From Chromatiaceae bacterium (GTDB lineage Bacteria; Pseudomonadota; Gammaproteobacteria; Chromatiales; Chromatiaceae), in assembly GCA_026984455.1 (NCBI GenBank), contig JALSSC010000071.1, forward strand, positions 1 to 35,189: DNA of 35,189 nt, written 5' to 3'. Below, one piece after another: positions 7,343 to 14,634 of the stretch; within the stretch, counting starts at the first letter, position 1, and each line of letters opens with the position of its first letter. The position numbers and the translations under genes were made by a program. The notes below the pieces were generated by a model that was not told the origin of the DNA, searched no databases, and saw only the letters and a list, made by a program, of their open reading frames with translations.

Positions 7343-7426
7343 CTACCCGCTACCTCAGTGCCTCGTCTCGTGGCCGCTCATCTTCGCACGATCCGCGCCG
7401 CTTTCAACCGGCCCGGCCAGGGGGTT

Positions 7427-8233
7427 TCAGGCCCGGGACTGGAGCAGCCAGTCCCGCCAGAGTCGCAGCAACCCCGCGTCCGCCGCGCCCAGGCCCATCC
7501 AGGAGCCCGGGGCCGGCATGGCGCAGGGCGGGCCGTACAGATCCCGCCCCAGCCAGAGGGCCGCGCCGGCCTCCGCGGCCACCAGCCCGCCGGCCGCCCA
7601 GTCCCAGCACTTCTGCCCGCCGTGGAGATAGAGCTGGGTGCGCCCCGCGGCCAGCCAGCACCATTCCAGGGCGACGGCCCCGAAGTTACGCAGGGAGGAC
7701 ACCGGCGTCTCGGTCAACAGGCGCTCGGCGAGGGCCAGGGGGAGCCGTTTGAGATCCACCACCGCGATGCAGTCGGCGAGCCGGCCGGGGGCCTGGGGAG
7801 ATGCCAGAGCCTGCCCGTTCAACCAGGCCCCCCGCCCACGCAGGGCGGAGAAGCACTCGCCCCGCCAGGGGTCCAGGACCAGCCCGGCGACCGCCTGGCC
7901 GTCGTCCACCAGGGCCAGGGACACGCAGAAGAAGGGTAGGCCCGCCGCATAGTTGGTGGTACCGTCGATGGGGTCCAGGCACCAGAAGGTGCCGCCACGG
8001 GCGCACAGGACCTCTTGCTGCGCCAAGGGCATCTCTTCTCCCAGCAAGGGGATGTCGGGCCAGACACGCCCCAAGGCCCCGGCAAGGGCGGCCTGCATGG
8101 CGAGATCGGCCTCGGTCACCAGACTGCCGTCGGCCTTGGTCCACGGCCGGGCATGGCGCATCCGGGCCATGACCTCCCGTTCGGCCAGGTCGCGCAGGAG
8201 CCGTTCCAGATGATCGAGATCGTCTTTGCCCAT
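7427..8233 (-). CDS. Inositol-monophosphatase-family phosphatase
   Basis: The 268-residue protein has all core motifs of the Mg2+-dependent, Li+-sensitive family: KADGSLVTEAD (33-43), GEE (65-67), DPIDGTTNY (87-95) and WDWAAG (210-215). The metal ligands correspond to E66 or E67, D87, D90 and D211. Substrates in this family include inositol phosphate, 3'-phosphoadenosine 5'-phosphate, histidinol phosphate and NADP; the sequence does not decide between them. The ATG at 8233 has GGAA about seven bases upstream and is preferred over an in-frame TTG at 8245. It appears to head a two-gene unit with the Sel1 gene. Confidence 0.88.
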   Translation of the reverse strand: MGKDDLDHLERLLRDLAEREVMARMRHARPWTKADGSLVTEADLAMQAALAGALGRVWPDIPLLGEEMPLAQQEVLCARGGTFWCLDPIDGTTNYAAGLPFFCVSLALVDDGQAVAGLVLDPWRGECFSALRGRGAWLNGQALASPQAPGRLADCIAVVDLKRLPLALAERLLTETPVSSLRNFGAVALEWCWLAAGRTQLYLHGGQKCWDWAAGGLVAAEAGAALWLGRDLYGPPCAMPAPGSWMGLGAADAGLLRLWRDWLLQSRA

Positions 8234-8314
8234 GGTCTTTTCCAAAATATGCGCCCCCCGTATGACTTACTGAAGTTGTAACCGTTTACTCCCCCTGTCG
8301 ATTCACCTCATATT

Positions 8315-8385
8315 GATGGGTTTCGTTCCTCTACCCATCCTACAACCCATTGTTTTTCCGTAGGATGGGTAGAATGAAGCGAACC
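8315..8385. repeat. Inverted pair of GTAGGATGGGTAG palindromic repeats
   Basis: The arms CTACCCATCCTAC (8331-8343) and GTAGGATGGGTAG (8360-8372) are perfect complements. The similarity continues outward: the left unit on the minus strand reads GTAGGATGGGTAGAGGAACG and on to AAACCCATC, and the right unit GTAGGATGGGTAGAATGAAG and on to CGAACC. GATGGG and CCCATC within the left unit add a second self-complementary stem. This pattern resembles widespread intergenic palindromic repeats of proteobacteria. Confidence 0.75.
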
Positions 8386-8458
8386 GGTCGCCGGGCAGGG
8401 TGGGGGGGGACGGTTATCTGTAGGTCACTGTATGTGAATCCCTGCGGCAGATCGCTGC

Positions 8459-8547
8459 GTGGGAGCGGCTTCGGTTGCGACGACTCCTGTACGGAGCGGC
8501 CACAGCGGAGCGCGGCTGAAAGCGGGTCATTCCCGATCCGCTCCCAC
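8459..8547. repeat. REP-like element bounded by GTGGGAGCGG / CCGCTCCCAC
   Basis: Ten-bp perfect inverted repeats (8459-8468 and 8538-8547) bound an 89-bp unit. The left end GTGGGAGCGGCTTCGG followed by TTGCGAC resembles the REP sequences of Pseudomonas-like genomes, where GGAGCGGCTT is followed by a partly self-complementary GCGAC. It probably represents a REP pair facing inward. Confidence 0.65.
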
Positions 8548-8610
8548 TGCGCACCCGGACCTTCTCATGGTACCCTCGCACACCTGTACCCGTCGCCTGC
8601 GGAGTGCCCC

Positions 8611-9048
8611 ATGCCACGGTCGATGTCCCTGCCGATCCTCCTGGGTCTTCTGGCGACCCTGAGCGCCTGCAAGACCCTCGGCGAATTGCGCGATCAGAAG
8701 ACCTTGCAGAAGACCCTGGACCGCTATGGGGCCGCCCTGCGCTGGGGTGAATGGCGCTCGCTGGCGGAACTGCGCGCCCCCGACGCCCGGCCCATGCCCA
8801 GGCTGGACTTTGACAACATCAGGGTCACCGGCTATGAGGTGATCCTGCCCCCGGTGATGAAGGCGCCGCCTAACGGAAAAGAGACGGGGCAGGACGAGGA
8901 GGTCAAGGAAGCGGTGCAATTGGTACGCATCGAGTACGTGTTGAAAGACGAACAAAGGGTGAAGCGCATCCAGGATCAGCAGACCTGGAGATACGATCCG
9001 GAGAGCGGGCAGTGGCGCATCCTGAGCGACTTTCCGGGGTTCGAATAG
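8611..9048 (+). CDS. Uncharacterised lipoprotein
   Basis: The 145-residue protein starts MPRSMSLPILLGLLATLSAC, a lipoprotein signal with lipobox LSAC and lipidated Cys 20. The mature part is small and charged, with a predicted helix (LGELRDQKTLQKTLDRYGAALRW, listed only to mark 22-44 in short) followed by beta-rich sequence ending in WRYDPESGQWRILSDFPGFE. The fold looks like an NTF2-like or assay-independent alpha+beta domain, but I do not recognise a named family. The ATG at 8611 was chosen because the signal peptide starts there. About 200 bp separate it from the permease gene, so co-transcription is uncertain. Confidence 0.75.
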   Translation: MPRSMSLPILLGLLATLSACKTLGELRDQKTLQKTLDRYGAALRWGEWRSLAELRAPDARPMPRLDFDNIRVTGYEVILPPVMKAPPNGKETGQDEEVKEAVQLVRIEYVLKDEQRVKRIQDQQTWRYDPESGQWRILSDFPGFE

Positions 9049-9249
9049 TGCGCGCATCCAGCCCCGGGCCAGGCTCCGGGCGCCATCCAAGGCCAGGATG
9101 CCTCGGTGCCGGTTGCCGAAGGCCCATGTGCAACGGTTTTATCGGCCTGGGCCGTTGACAAATGGGAAAAGGCGGAAAACCACCTTACTCTGTTTCCAAC
9201 GATCGGGAGCCCTATACACGGGTCTTCCAGCCAGTCAGGAGGTCTCTTC

Positions 9250-10293
9250 GTGAACACTTCGGGATTCGCCCCGGCCTCCCGCTTTCTGCTGGTGGCCGCT
9301 GCCTTCGTCGTCGTGGTGGCGGGACTGCGCGCCGCGGCCCCTGTACTCAACCCCTTTCTGCTGGCGGTGTTCCTGGCGGTGCTGATGGCCCCCCTGATGG
9401 CGGCACTGCGTCGCTGGGGCCTGGGCCCCGGCCTCTCCCTGACTCTCACGGCTCTCTCCCTGGTGGCCCTGGAACTGGGCCTGGCGAGCCTCGTGGGCGG
9501 TTCCGTGACTGACTTCTCTGCCAACCTGCCACACTATCAGGAGGCGCTGAACCAGCGCTTCGCATCTTTCCAGACCTGGATCGATGGCTGGGGGCTGCAC
9601 CTGCCGTGGCACCTCCTCTCGGATCTGCTCGAGCCGGGTCGGGTCATGGCCCTGGCGGGTCAGGTCCTGGGCGGGCTCGGCAGCCTCCTGGCCGATGCCT
9701 TTCTGGTCCTGCTCACCACCCTGTTCCTGCTCCTTGAAGGGGTGGGCCTGCCTGCCAAACTGAAATCCGCCATGAAACATCCGGAACAGGCCCTGAAGGG
9801 CCTGGGCCAGATTGCACATAACATCAACCATTACATGGGCATCAAGGCCGCCACCAGTCTCCTGACCGGGATCCTGGTGGCGCTCTGGCTGGGCTGGCTG
9901 GGGGTGGACTTCGCAGTCCTCTGGGGTGTCCTCGCCTTCCTGCTCAACTTCGTACCGAACATCGGCTCCATCATCGCGGCGGTCCCCCCCATGCTCCTGG
10001 CCCTGGTACAACCGGGGCCGGCAGCAGCCCTCTGGACCCTGGTGGGTTATCTAGTCATCAACAACCTGGTGGGCAACCTGCTCGAACCCCGGCTCATGGG
10101 CCGCGGCCTGGGCCTGTCAGCCCTGGTAGTGTTTGTCTCCCTGGTTTTTTGGGGTTGGGTACTCGGCCCCGTCGGCATGTTCCTGGCCGTGCCACTGACC
10201 ATGGCCCTGAAGATCGCCCTGGACGCCACCCCTGCGACCCGGCCGATGGCGGTGCTGTTGGGCTATGCACCGAGGGATCGCTCCACCGGTTAG
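9250..10293 (+). CDS. AI-2E family (PerM-like) membrane transporter
   Basis: The 347-residue inner-membrane protein has about seven to eight hydrophobic segments. It begins with a pair near 10-65 and has a periplasmic/amphipathic middle (about 85-150). Its C-terminal half carries family signatures: IKAATSLLTGILVALWLGWLG, FLLNFVPNIGSIIAAVPP and NLVGNLLEPRLMGRGLGLS, each shortened here to its core. Members export diverse small molecules or act as Na+/H+ antiporters; the AI-2 label is historical. Translation is taken from GTG 9250 because AGGAGG lies seven bases upstream (9237-9242); an upstream in-frame extension is not conserved-looking. The next gene is 83 bp downstream. Confidence 0.88.
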   Translation: MNTSGFAPASRFLLVAAAFVVVVAGLRAAAPVLNPFLLAVFLAVLMAPLMAALRRWGLGPGLSLTLTALSLVALELGLASLVGGSVTDFSANLPHYQEALNQRFASFQTWIDGWGLHLPWHLLSDLLEPGRVMALAGQVLGGLGSLLADAFLVLLTTLFLLLEGVGLPAKLKSAMKHPEQALKGLGQIAHNINHYMGIKAATSLLTGILVALWLGWLGVDFAVLWGVLAFLLNFVPNIGSIIAAVPPMLLALVQPGPAAALWTLVGYLVINNLVGNLLEPRLMGRGLGLSALVVFVSLVFWGWVLGPVGMFLAVPLTMALKIALDATPATRPMAVLLGYAPRDRSTG

Positions 10294-10376
10294 CCAAGTC
10301 CGGACTTGCAGGGAACCCCTTGTCTGTCTGTCCTCGTGCCGCCATATGCAAACCATCGAGTCTTCGGAGCCAACCC

Positions 10377-10889
10377 GTGAGAAGAATCGCCGCCCTCCTG
10401 CTGCTCCTGTCCGCCGTCCCCCTGCCCGCCCCGGCGGTGGAGCGCGCGCCGCGCATCAGCGACCGGGAGATCATCGAGTCCCTGGCCCAGCTCAAGGCCG
10501 GTCAGACGCTGTTGCAGCAACGCCTGGAGTCCCTGCAGCGGGAGATGGACAAGCGCTTCGAGGCCGCGGACAAGCGCTTCGAGGCCGTGGACAAGCGCTT
10601 CGAGGCGATGGACAGACGCATCGGCGACCTGCACAGCACCCTGATCGCCTTCTTCGGGGCCATGATGGCGATCCTGGTGGCCCTGTTCGGTTATATCGTC
10701 TGGGACCGGCGCACCGCCCTGCGGCCGGTGCAGGATCGCCTGGAACGGTTGGAGACCGAGGTGATCCAGGACCTGGAACTGCACCATGCGGCGGGCAGCC
10801 GCTTCGAGCGCCTGTTTCAGGCCCTGCGCGCCCTGGCCCGGGAAGACGACCGCTTGGCCGGGGTGTTGCGCCAGTTCTCGCTGCTGTAA
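10377..10889 (+). CDS. Small membrane coiled-coil protein, copy 1 of a tandem pair
   Basis: The 170-residue protein has an N-terminal signal-like segment (RIAALLLLLSAVPLPAPA). A coiled coil follows, including three exact heptads (D)KRFEAxD encoded by 21-bp repeats at 10548-10568, 10569-10589 and 10590-10610. A transmembrane segment (LIAFFGAMMAILVALFGYIV) comes next, then a charged helical tail rich in Leu and Arg. No catalytic motif is visible and the family is not one I can name; KRFEAxD heptads occur in many uncharacterised coiled-coil proteins. The GTG at 10377, with GGAG seven bases upstream, aligns with the ATG of copy 2. Copy 2 is almost identical but has one heptad less. Confidence 0.8.
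   Translation: MRRIAALLLLLSAVPLPAPAVERAPRISDREIIESLAQLKAGQTLLQQRLESLQREMDKRFEAADKRFEAVDKRFEAMDRRIGDLHSTLIAFFGAMMAILVALFGYIVWDRRTALRPVQDRLERLETEVIQDLELHHAAGSRFERLFQALRALAREDDRLAGVLRQFSLL
10548..10610 (+). repeat. Three tandem 21-bp repeats (heptad-encoding)
   Basis: Units of GACAAGCGCTTCGAGGC plus four variable bases are repeated three times without a gap. Each encodes DKRFEA followed by A, V or M. The second gene copy has two units, at 11231-11251 and 11252-11272. The difference is exactly one unit, as expected from slippage or unequal recombination. Confidence 0.9.
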
Positions 10890-11059
10890 GGGGCTTCTTC
10901 GAAGGCCCAAGGGCCCTGACCCGCATAGGTTGTGCCTATCCCTTCCGATCTGGATTGGGTGCCGCTCCGGCGATGTCCTGGATCCCGTTCCTCTTGTCTG
11001 CCCCCCCTTCTGCCGCCATACTGAAGCGCGTCGAATATCCAGGCCTCTAGAACCGACCT

Positions 11060-11551
11060 ATGGCAAGAATCGCCGCCCTCCTGCTGCTCCTGTCCGCCGT
11101 CCCCCTGCCCGCCCCGGCGGTGGAGCGCGCGCCGCGCATCAGCGACCGGGAGATCATCGAGTCCCTGACCCAGCTCAAGGCCGGTCAGACGCTGTTGCAG
11201 CAGCGCCTGGACTCCCTGCAGCGGGAGATGGACAAGCGCTTCGAGGCCGTGGACAAGCGCTTCGAGGCGATGGACAGACGCATCGGCGACCTGCACAGCA
11301 CCCTGATCGCCTTCTTCGGGGCCATGATGGCGATCCTGGTGGCCCTGTTCGGTTATATCGTCTGGGACCGGCGCACCGCCCTGCGGCCGGTGCAGGATCG
11401 CCTGGAACGGTTGGAGACCGAGGTGATCCAGGACCTGGAACTGCACCATGCGGCGGGCAGCCGCTTCGAGCGCCTGTTTCAGGCCCTGCGCGCCCTGGCC
11501 CGGGAAGACGACCGCCTGGCCGGGGTGTTGCGCCAGTTCTCGCTGCTATAG
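11060..11551 (+). CDS. Small membrane coiled-coil protein, copy 2 of a tandem pair
   Basis: The 163-residue protein has the same layout as copy 1: signal-like segment, coiled coil with two KRFEAxD heptads, one transmembrane segment and a charged C-terminal helix ending VLRQFSLL. By eye, only about eight base substitutions distinguish the coding regions over roughly 490 shared bases, plus one 21-bp unit. The 5' flanks are clearly diverged. The ATG at 11060 has a weak ribosome site, unlike the GTG of copy 1. It ends 33 bp before the O-ligase gene and could be in its operon. Function is unknown. Confidence 0.8.
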   Translation: MARIAALLLLLSAVPLPAPAVERAPRISDREIIESLTQLKAGQTLLQQRLDSLQREMDKRFEAVDKRFEAMDRRIGDLHSTLIAFFGAMMAILVALFGYIVWDRRTALRPVQDRLERLETEVIQDLELHHAAGSRFERLFQALRALAREDDRLAGVLRQFSLL

Positions 11552-11584
11552 GGACGGCGGCCGCCCCAGGATCGAATCCCGAGC

Positions 11585-12835
11585 ATGCGTGATCTCGCCC
11601 TGTGGCTCATCTTCTCGGGCCTCACCTACAGCATCGTCAGACGCCCCTGGACCGGGGTCCCGGCCCTGGCGGTGGTGGCCTATATGCATCCGCAGGGCTA
11701 TGGCGAGGGCCCCATGCAGGCCTTCCCCGCCTATCTCTATGTCTTTCTCCTCACCTTGACCGCCACCCTGATCCGCCCGCCGCGACCCTGGCGGGAATGG
11801 CCGCCGATGCTCCTGGAATTGGCCCGGGATCCGCGCCTGTGGTTACTGATCGCCTTCTGGGCCTGGACCACCTGGGCGGCCTATCAGGCCCCGGTGAGCG
11901 CCTTTGCCTGGCCGCGTTGGTGGGTCTTCACCAAGACCCTGGCGGGGGTGGGGCTGGGCCTGTTGCTCATCGACGACCGGCGCAAGTTCGAGACCCTGAT
12001 CCTGGCCATCGCCCTGAGCTTCTCCTTGGTGGCCCTCAAGGGGGGCTATTGGGCCCTGCTCCACGGCGCCGCCGACCGGGTATACGGGCCACCCGGGAGC
12101 GCCTACTACGACAACAACCTGTTCGCCATCGCCAACCTCATGACCCTGCCCCTGCTGTTCGCCCTGGGACAACGGTTCGTCTCCCCGGTATTCCGCGCGA
12201 CCCTGGGGCTCCTGGCCCTGGCCGCCCTGGTGGCGGCCCTGTCCTCCTGGTCGCGGGGGGCACTGCTCGCCGGCCTCGCCCTGGCCGGGGTGATGGCCTG
12301 GAACGGGCGTTTCCGCCTGCCCGCCCTGGGGGGGCTGGCCCTGGTGAGCGTGTTGGCCCTGGGCTTCATGCCGGGGGCCTGGCTGGCGCGCATGACCGAC
12401 ATCGGCGACTACGCCCGGGAGACATCGGCGCTGAGCCGCCTGGAGATCTGGCGCATCGGCCTCGAGAACGGCCTCCAGCGTCCCTGGAACGGCTGGGGCT
12501 TCGATGGCTGGCGGGTGATCTCCGACTCCCTGGACTGGCACAGCGTCTACGTGGAGCTGTTCGTGGAGCAGGGTGGCGTCGGCCTGGCCCTGTGGCTGGC
12601 CTTGGTGATCGGCCTGCTGACCGTCCTCTGGCGCCCGCGCAAGCGCTTCCCTGGCCCCTCTCTACGTTGGGCGCGCCCATATGTGCGTGCCCTCCAGGCC
12701 GGAATGGCCGCCTACCTGGTGGGTGGGGCCTTTCTCGGCATCAGCTACTGGGAGATCCTCTATCAGTTTATGATCCTCGGGATCCTTTTGGAGCGCCAGC
12801 GACGCGCCCTTGTCCCCTCCAGTCCCGCCCTCTGA
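11585..12835 (+). CDS. O-antigen-ligase-like membrane protein, exosortase-A associated type
   Basis: The 416-residue integral membrane protein has about ten to twelve hydrophobic segments. Its central part resembles the putative O-glycosylation ligase found with exosortase A systems: DDRRKFETLILAIALSFS followed by KGGYWALLHGAADRVYGPPG and YYDNNLFAIANLM. A WaaL-like periplasmic loop with R and H residues (SRLEIWRIGLENG, GWGFDGW, DSLDWHSVYVELFVEQGG) follows. Such proteins are predicted to transfer lipid-linked glycans to secreted proteins; this has not been shown broadly. The neighbouring genes on the opposite strand encode PEP-CTERM proteins, which supports the assignment. The ATG at 11585 lacks a strong ribosome site. 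Confidence 0.85.
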   Translation: MRDLALWLIFSGLTYSIVRRPWTGVPALAVVAYMHPQGYGEGPMQAFPAYLYVFLLTLTATLIRPPRPWREWPPMLLELARDPRLWLLIAFWAWTTWAAYQAPVSAFAWPRWWVFTKTLAGVGLGLLLIDDRRKFETLILAIALSFSLVALKGGYWALLHGAADRVYGPPGSAYYDNNLFAIANLMTLPLLFALGQRFVSPVFRATLGLLALAALVAALSSWSRGALLAGLALAGVMAWNGRFRLPALGGLALVSVLALGFMPGAWLARMTDIGDYARETSALSRLEIWRIGLENGLQRPWNGWGFDGWRVISDSLDWHSVYVELFVEQGGVGLALWLALVIGLLTVLWRPRKRFPGPSLRWARPYVRALQAGMAAYLVGGAFLGISYWEILYQFMILGILLERQRRALVPSSPAL

Positions 12836-12935
12836 GTGTCAGCAACCTTTACACCTCCGAAGAGGATGGGGGCGGCCCCTACCCCTTTAGCGAGCGAAGG
12901 ACAACCCAAGCGCGACAAGACAGTGGCGTATACAG

Positions 12936-12960
12936 AAAAATGCCCCTACGAGAGGGGCAT
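12936..12960 (-). terminator. Intrinsic terminator of the PEP-CTERM operon
   Basis: ATGCCCCT (12940-12947) pairs perfectly with AGGGGCAT (12953-12960) across a 5-base loop. On the minus strand the stem is followed by TTTTT. It lies 23 bp beyond the stop codon of the second PEP-CTERM gene and separates it from the convergent ligase gene. Confidence 0.88.
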
Positions 12961-12983
12961 TGCGTGAAGGGATTCAAACACTG

Positions 12984-13559
12984 TCAGATGCCTTCGGGCC
13001 TGCGCCGGCGGCGCCCGAACCAGGCCAGGAGCGCCGTGCCGCTGAGGAAAAGCAGGGCCATGGGCGGCTCGGGGACGGGTTCGGCGGTGTCGCTCCAGTG
13101 GGTGATGCCATTGTCCAAGGATGACCCCCCTGAGGTCAGATCCCAGGCCCCACGCCGGTCATCGAGGTTGCCGTTGTCGGTCAGGGTCATCACCGTGCCT
13201 GCGCCCGCGCCACTGGTACCCGGTCCCGAACCCTCAATGGCCCTGATCCGGGAGGGACAATCCCCCCCCGTGCAGTTGTCCTGCATATGGTGCCTCGATG
13301 TGATGGTGGCGTTGATGCTCCAGGTCGCCGCGGGCATGCTGGATGTGAGGGTGAAGGTGACGTTCCCGGTCTTTACCGCATTAGGATCCGGATCCGCGGG
13401 CTCCGGATCGTAATCGAACTCGCCGGTGGCAAATATTGCGGTTCCCGCTGCATTCTTGATCCTGACGACGTAATGCTCCGCATACGCCGGCGCGATAGCG
13501 AGGGACAAGGCCAGAAACGCCCCCCGGGTCGCAAACTTCTTGAAGCCCATGGATGTCAT
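12984..13559 (-). CDS. PEP-CTERM sorting-domain protein
   Basis: The 191-residue secreted protein has a signal peptide ending near PAYA (24-27). The body is beta-rich, with a Cys pair (DNCTGGDC, C96 and C101). At the C-terminus is the exosortase sorting signal: VPEP (162-165), the hydrophobic stretch MALLFLSGTALLAWF and the basic tail GRRRRR. Exosortase would process it at the membrane and pass it to the surface or exopolysaccharide matrix. The body has no recognised domain. The ATG at 13559 has GGAG seven bases upstream. It lies 24 bp after the other PEP-CTERM gene and shares its promoter and the terminator at 12936-12960. Confidence 0.9.
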   Translation of the reverse strand: MTSMGFKKFATRGAFLALSLAIAPAYAEHYVVRIKNAAGTAIFATGEFDYDPEPADPDPNAVKTGNVTFTLTSSMPAATWSINATITSRHHMQDNCTGGDCPSRIRAIEGSGPGTSGAGAGTVMTLTDNGNLDDRRGAWDLTSGGSSLDNGITHWSDTAEPVPEPPMALLFLSGTALLAWFGRRRRRPEGI

Positions 13560-13583
13560 CTCAGTTCTCCGCCCCTATGCAAA

Positions 13584-14291
13584 TCAACCCCGGACCCTGC
13601 GGCTACCGGACCAACCCAGCAATCCCGCGAGCATCAAGGCGACCACCGCCGGTTCCGGCACGGAACCACCGCCACCGCCCGAGGGGGTCGTGGTCAATAC
13701 CAGCTGGGGCGCCGGGGTGCCTCCCGCATCGAAGAACATCAACTCGTCCTGACCAGTCGAATTGGATTTGGTCAGCGACGTCACCGCGCCACCGAAGGCG
13801 AAACTGCCCGTGGCCGCATTCAGATCCGCCAGGGCGGCCGCGTTCAGGGTGATGGAGATCCAACTGTCGTCGTTGGTCGCATCGATGGCCACGCTTCCAT
13901 AGGAACTGCCGGCACCCAGATCGTTGAATACACCCACTCCCCCTGTCCCGCCGGTGAGGGTTGCGATCGCCGTGGAGACGTCGAAGACGGTGAGGTCCTC
14001 ACTGCTATCCACGCTGTCGTAACCACCGGCCGGCTCCTTCAATCTGAGGACGGCCGCGGTGATGGGATCACTTACCCCGCTGAGATCGAATACAGTGAAA
14101 TGGCGTGATTCGGTTCCCGACCCGAAAAAGGCCGGAGCATCCCAACCGACGGTCAGGGAATTACCGCCAAAATTACCGATATCATCATAGACACCTACGT
14201 CAGTTGCATCCAACGTAACTGCCATCGCCGCCGGCCCCATCGCCAGGGCCAGGGCGCCGAAGAATCCCCACATCGTGCGTTTCGTTCTCAC
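13584..14291 (-). CDS. PEP-CTERM sorting-domain protein, first gene of the operon
   Basis: The 235-residue secreted protein has a signal peptide (MWGFFGALALAMGPAAMA) and a long beta-rich, Asp/Thr/Gly-rich body of the extracellular-fibre or beta-sandwich kind (VFDLSGVSDPITAAVLRL, FDVSTAIATLTGG). After a Gly-rich spacer comes the sorting signal: VPEP (211-214), VVALMLAGLLGW and SRRVR. The GTG at 14291 is preferred to the upstream ATG at 14441 because GGAGG (14301-14297) sits five bases before it and the signal peptide follows. A sigma-54 type promoter lies about 55 bp upstream. No lipobox or enzyme motif is visible. Confidence 0.9.
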   Translation of the reverse strand: MRTKRTMWGFFGALALAMGPAAMAVTLDATDVGVYDDIGNFGGNSLTVGWDAPAFFGSGTESRHFTVFDLSGVSDPITAAVLRLKEPAGGYDSVDSSEDLTVFDVSTAIATLTGGTGGVGVFNDLGAGSSYGSVAIDATNDDSWISITLNAAALADLNAATGSFAFGGAVTSLTKSNSTGQDELMFFDAGGTPAPQLVLTTTPSGGGGGSVPEPAVVALMLAGLLGWSGSRRVRG

Positions 14292-14344
14292 TGACGCCTC
14301 CAGGCGATCGACTGAAAACCCTAAAAGGGCATGCCGTGATCCAA

Positions 14345-14360
14345 TGCAATATTTGGGCCA
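14345..14360 (-). promoter_or_regulatory. Sigma-54 (RpoN) promoter of the PEP-CTERM operon
   Basis: On the minus strand the sequence TGGCCCAAATATTGCA has the -24 GG and -12 GC exactly ten bases apart, matching TGGCAC-N5-TTGCA at most positions. It would start transcription near 14334, giving a leader of about 43 nt before the GTG at 14291. PrsR, the matching GAFTGA-type activator, is encoded at 23971-25371. Confidence 0.75.
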
Positions 14361-14381
14361 TATATATTTTATGGTTATAAC
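14353..14381 (+). promoter_or_regulatory. Candidate sigma-70 promoter toward tamA
   Basis: TTGGGC (14353-14358) and TATAAC (14376-14381) are separated by 17 bp on the plus strand. It overlaps the sigma-54 promoter on the other strand. The resulting tamA leader would be about 245 nt, which is long, so the assignment is tentative. Confidence 0.35.
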
Positions 14382-14420
14382 ACAGCCGGTTACACGGACC
14401 TCTCTGTTCCTACACAGGCA

Positions 14421-14443
14421 AGATGTAAAAAAACATGACATCT
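14421..14443. promoter_or_regulatory. Candidate activator-binding inverted repeat
   Basis: AGATGT (14421-14426) and ACATCT (14438-14443) form a perfect inverted repeat around an A-rich 11-bp centre. It lies 61-83 bp upstream of the -24 element, the usual position for an enhancer bound by a sigma-54 activator. That PrsR binds here is inference. Confidence 0.4.
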
Positions 14444-14634
14444 GTCCAATGCTCCGACTTCACTCAGGCATCGGTGGAGAACACTCCGGACCAACCCCCG
14501 GCCACTTGGTCGGATGGAACGATCATGGGGGTCGGTGGCCTTTTGCGGCCTCTAGCGGTCGCCCTGGGGCATGAGGATCCAGGAAAAGGCCCCCTGCGCC
14601 TCGCCCCGATGCCCCTGTGGTATCTTTCCCGCCC

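Larger units (their letters stand above)
8234..8610. other. Repeat-rich gap between divergent genes
   Basis: About 377 bp with no gene. It holds two palindromic repeat units, 8315-8385 and 8459-8547, described separately. An open frame extends from 8350 into the lipoprotein gene, but its translation through the repeats has no family character and a clean signal peptide starts only at 8611. The gap must also contain the promoters of the phosphatase and lipoprotein genes; none is clear. Confidence 0.6.
14292..14634. other. Divergent promoter region between PEP-CTERM operon and tamA
   Basis: About 343 bp without a gene. The left part is A+T-rich and holds the sigma-54 promoter (14345-14360), an overlapping candidate plus-strand promoter (14353-14381) and a 23-bp inverted repeat (14421-14443). 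From about 14450 it returns to the G+C-rich composition of tamA, with no further recognisable signal. Confidence 0.7.

Noticed and set aside
8350..8610. N-terminal extension of the lipoprotein gene
   Set aside because: Encoded by two palindromic repeats; a clean lipoprotein signal peptide begins at 8611.
11602..13413. 603-codon frame overlapping the O-ligase gene
   Set aside because: Shifted-frame translation rich in Arg/Pro/Gly; the overlapping frame gives a coherent multi-spanning membrane protein.
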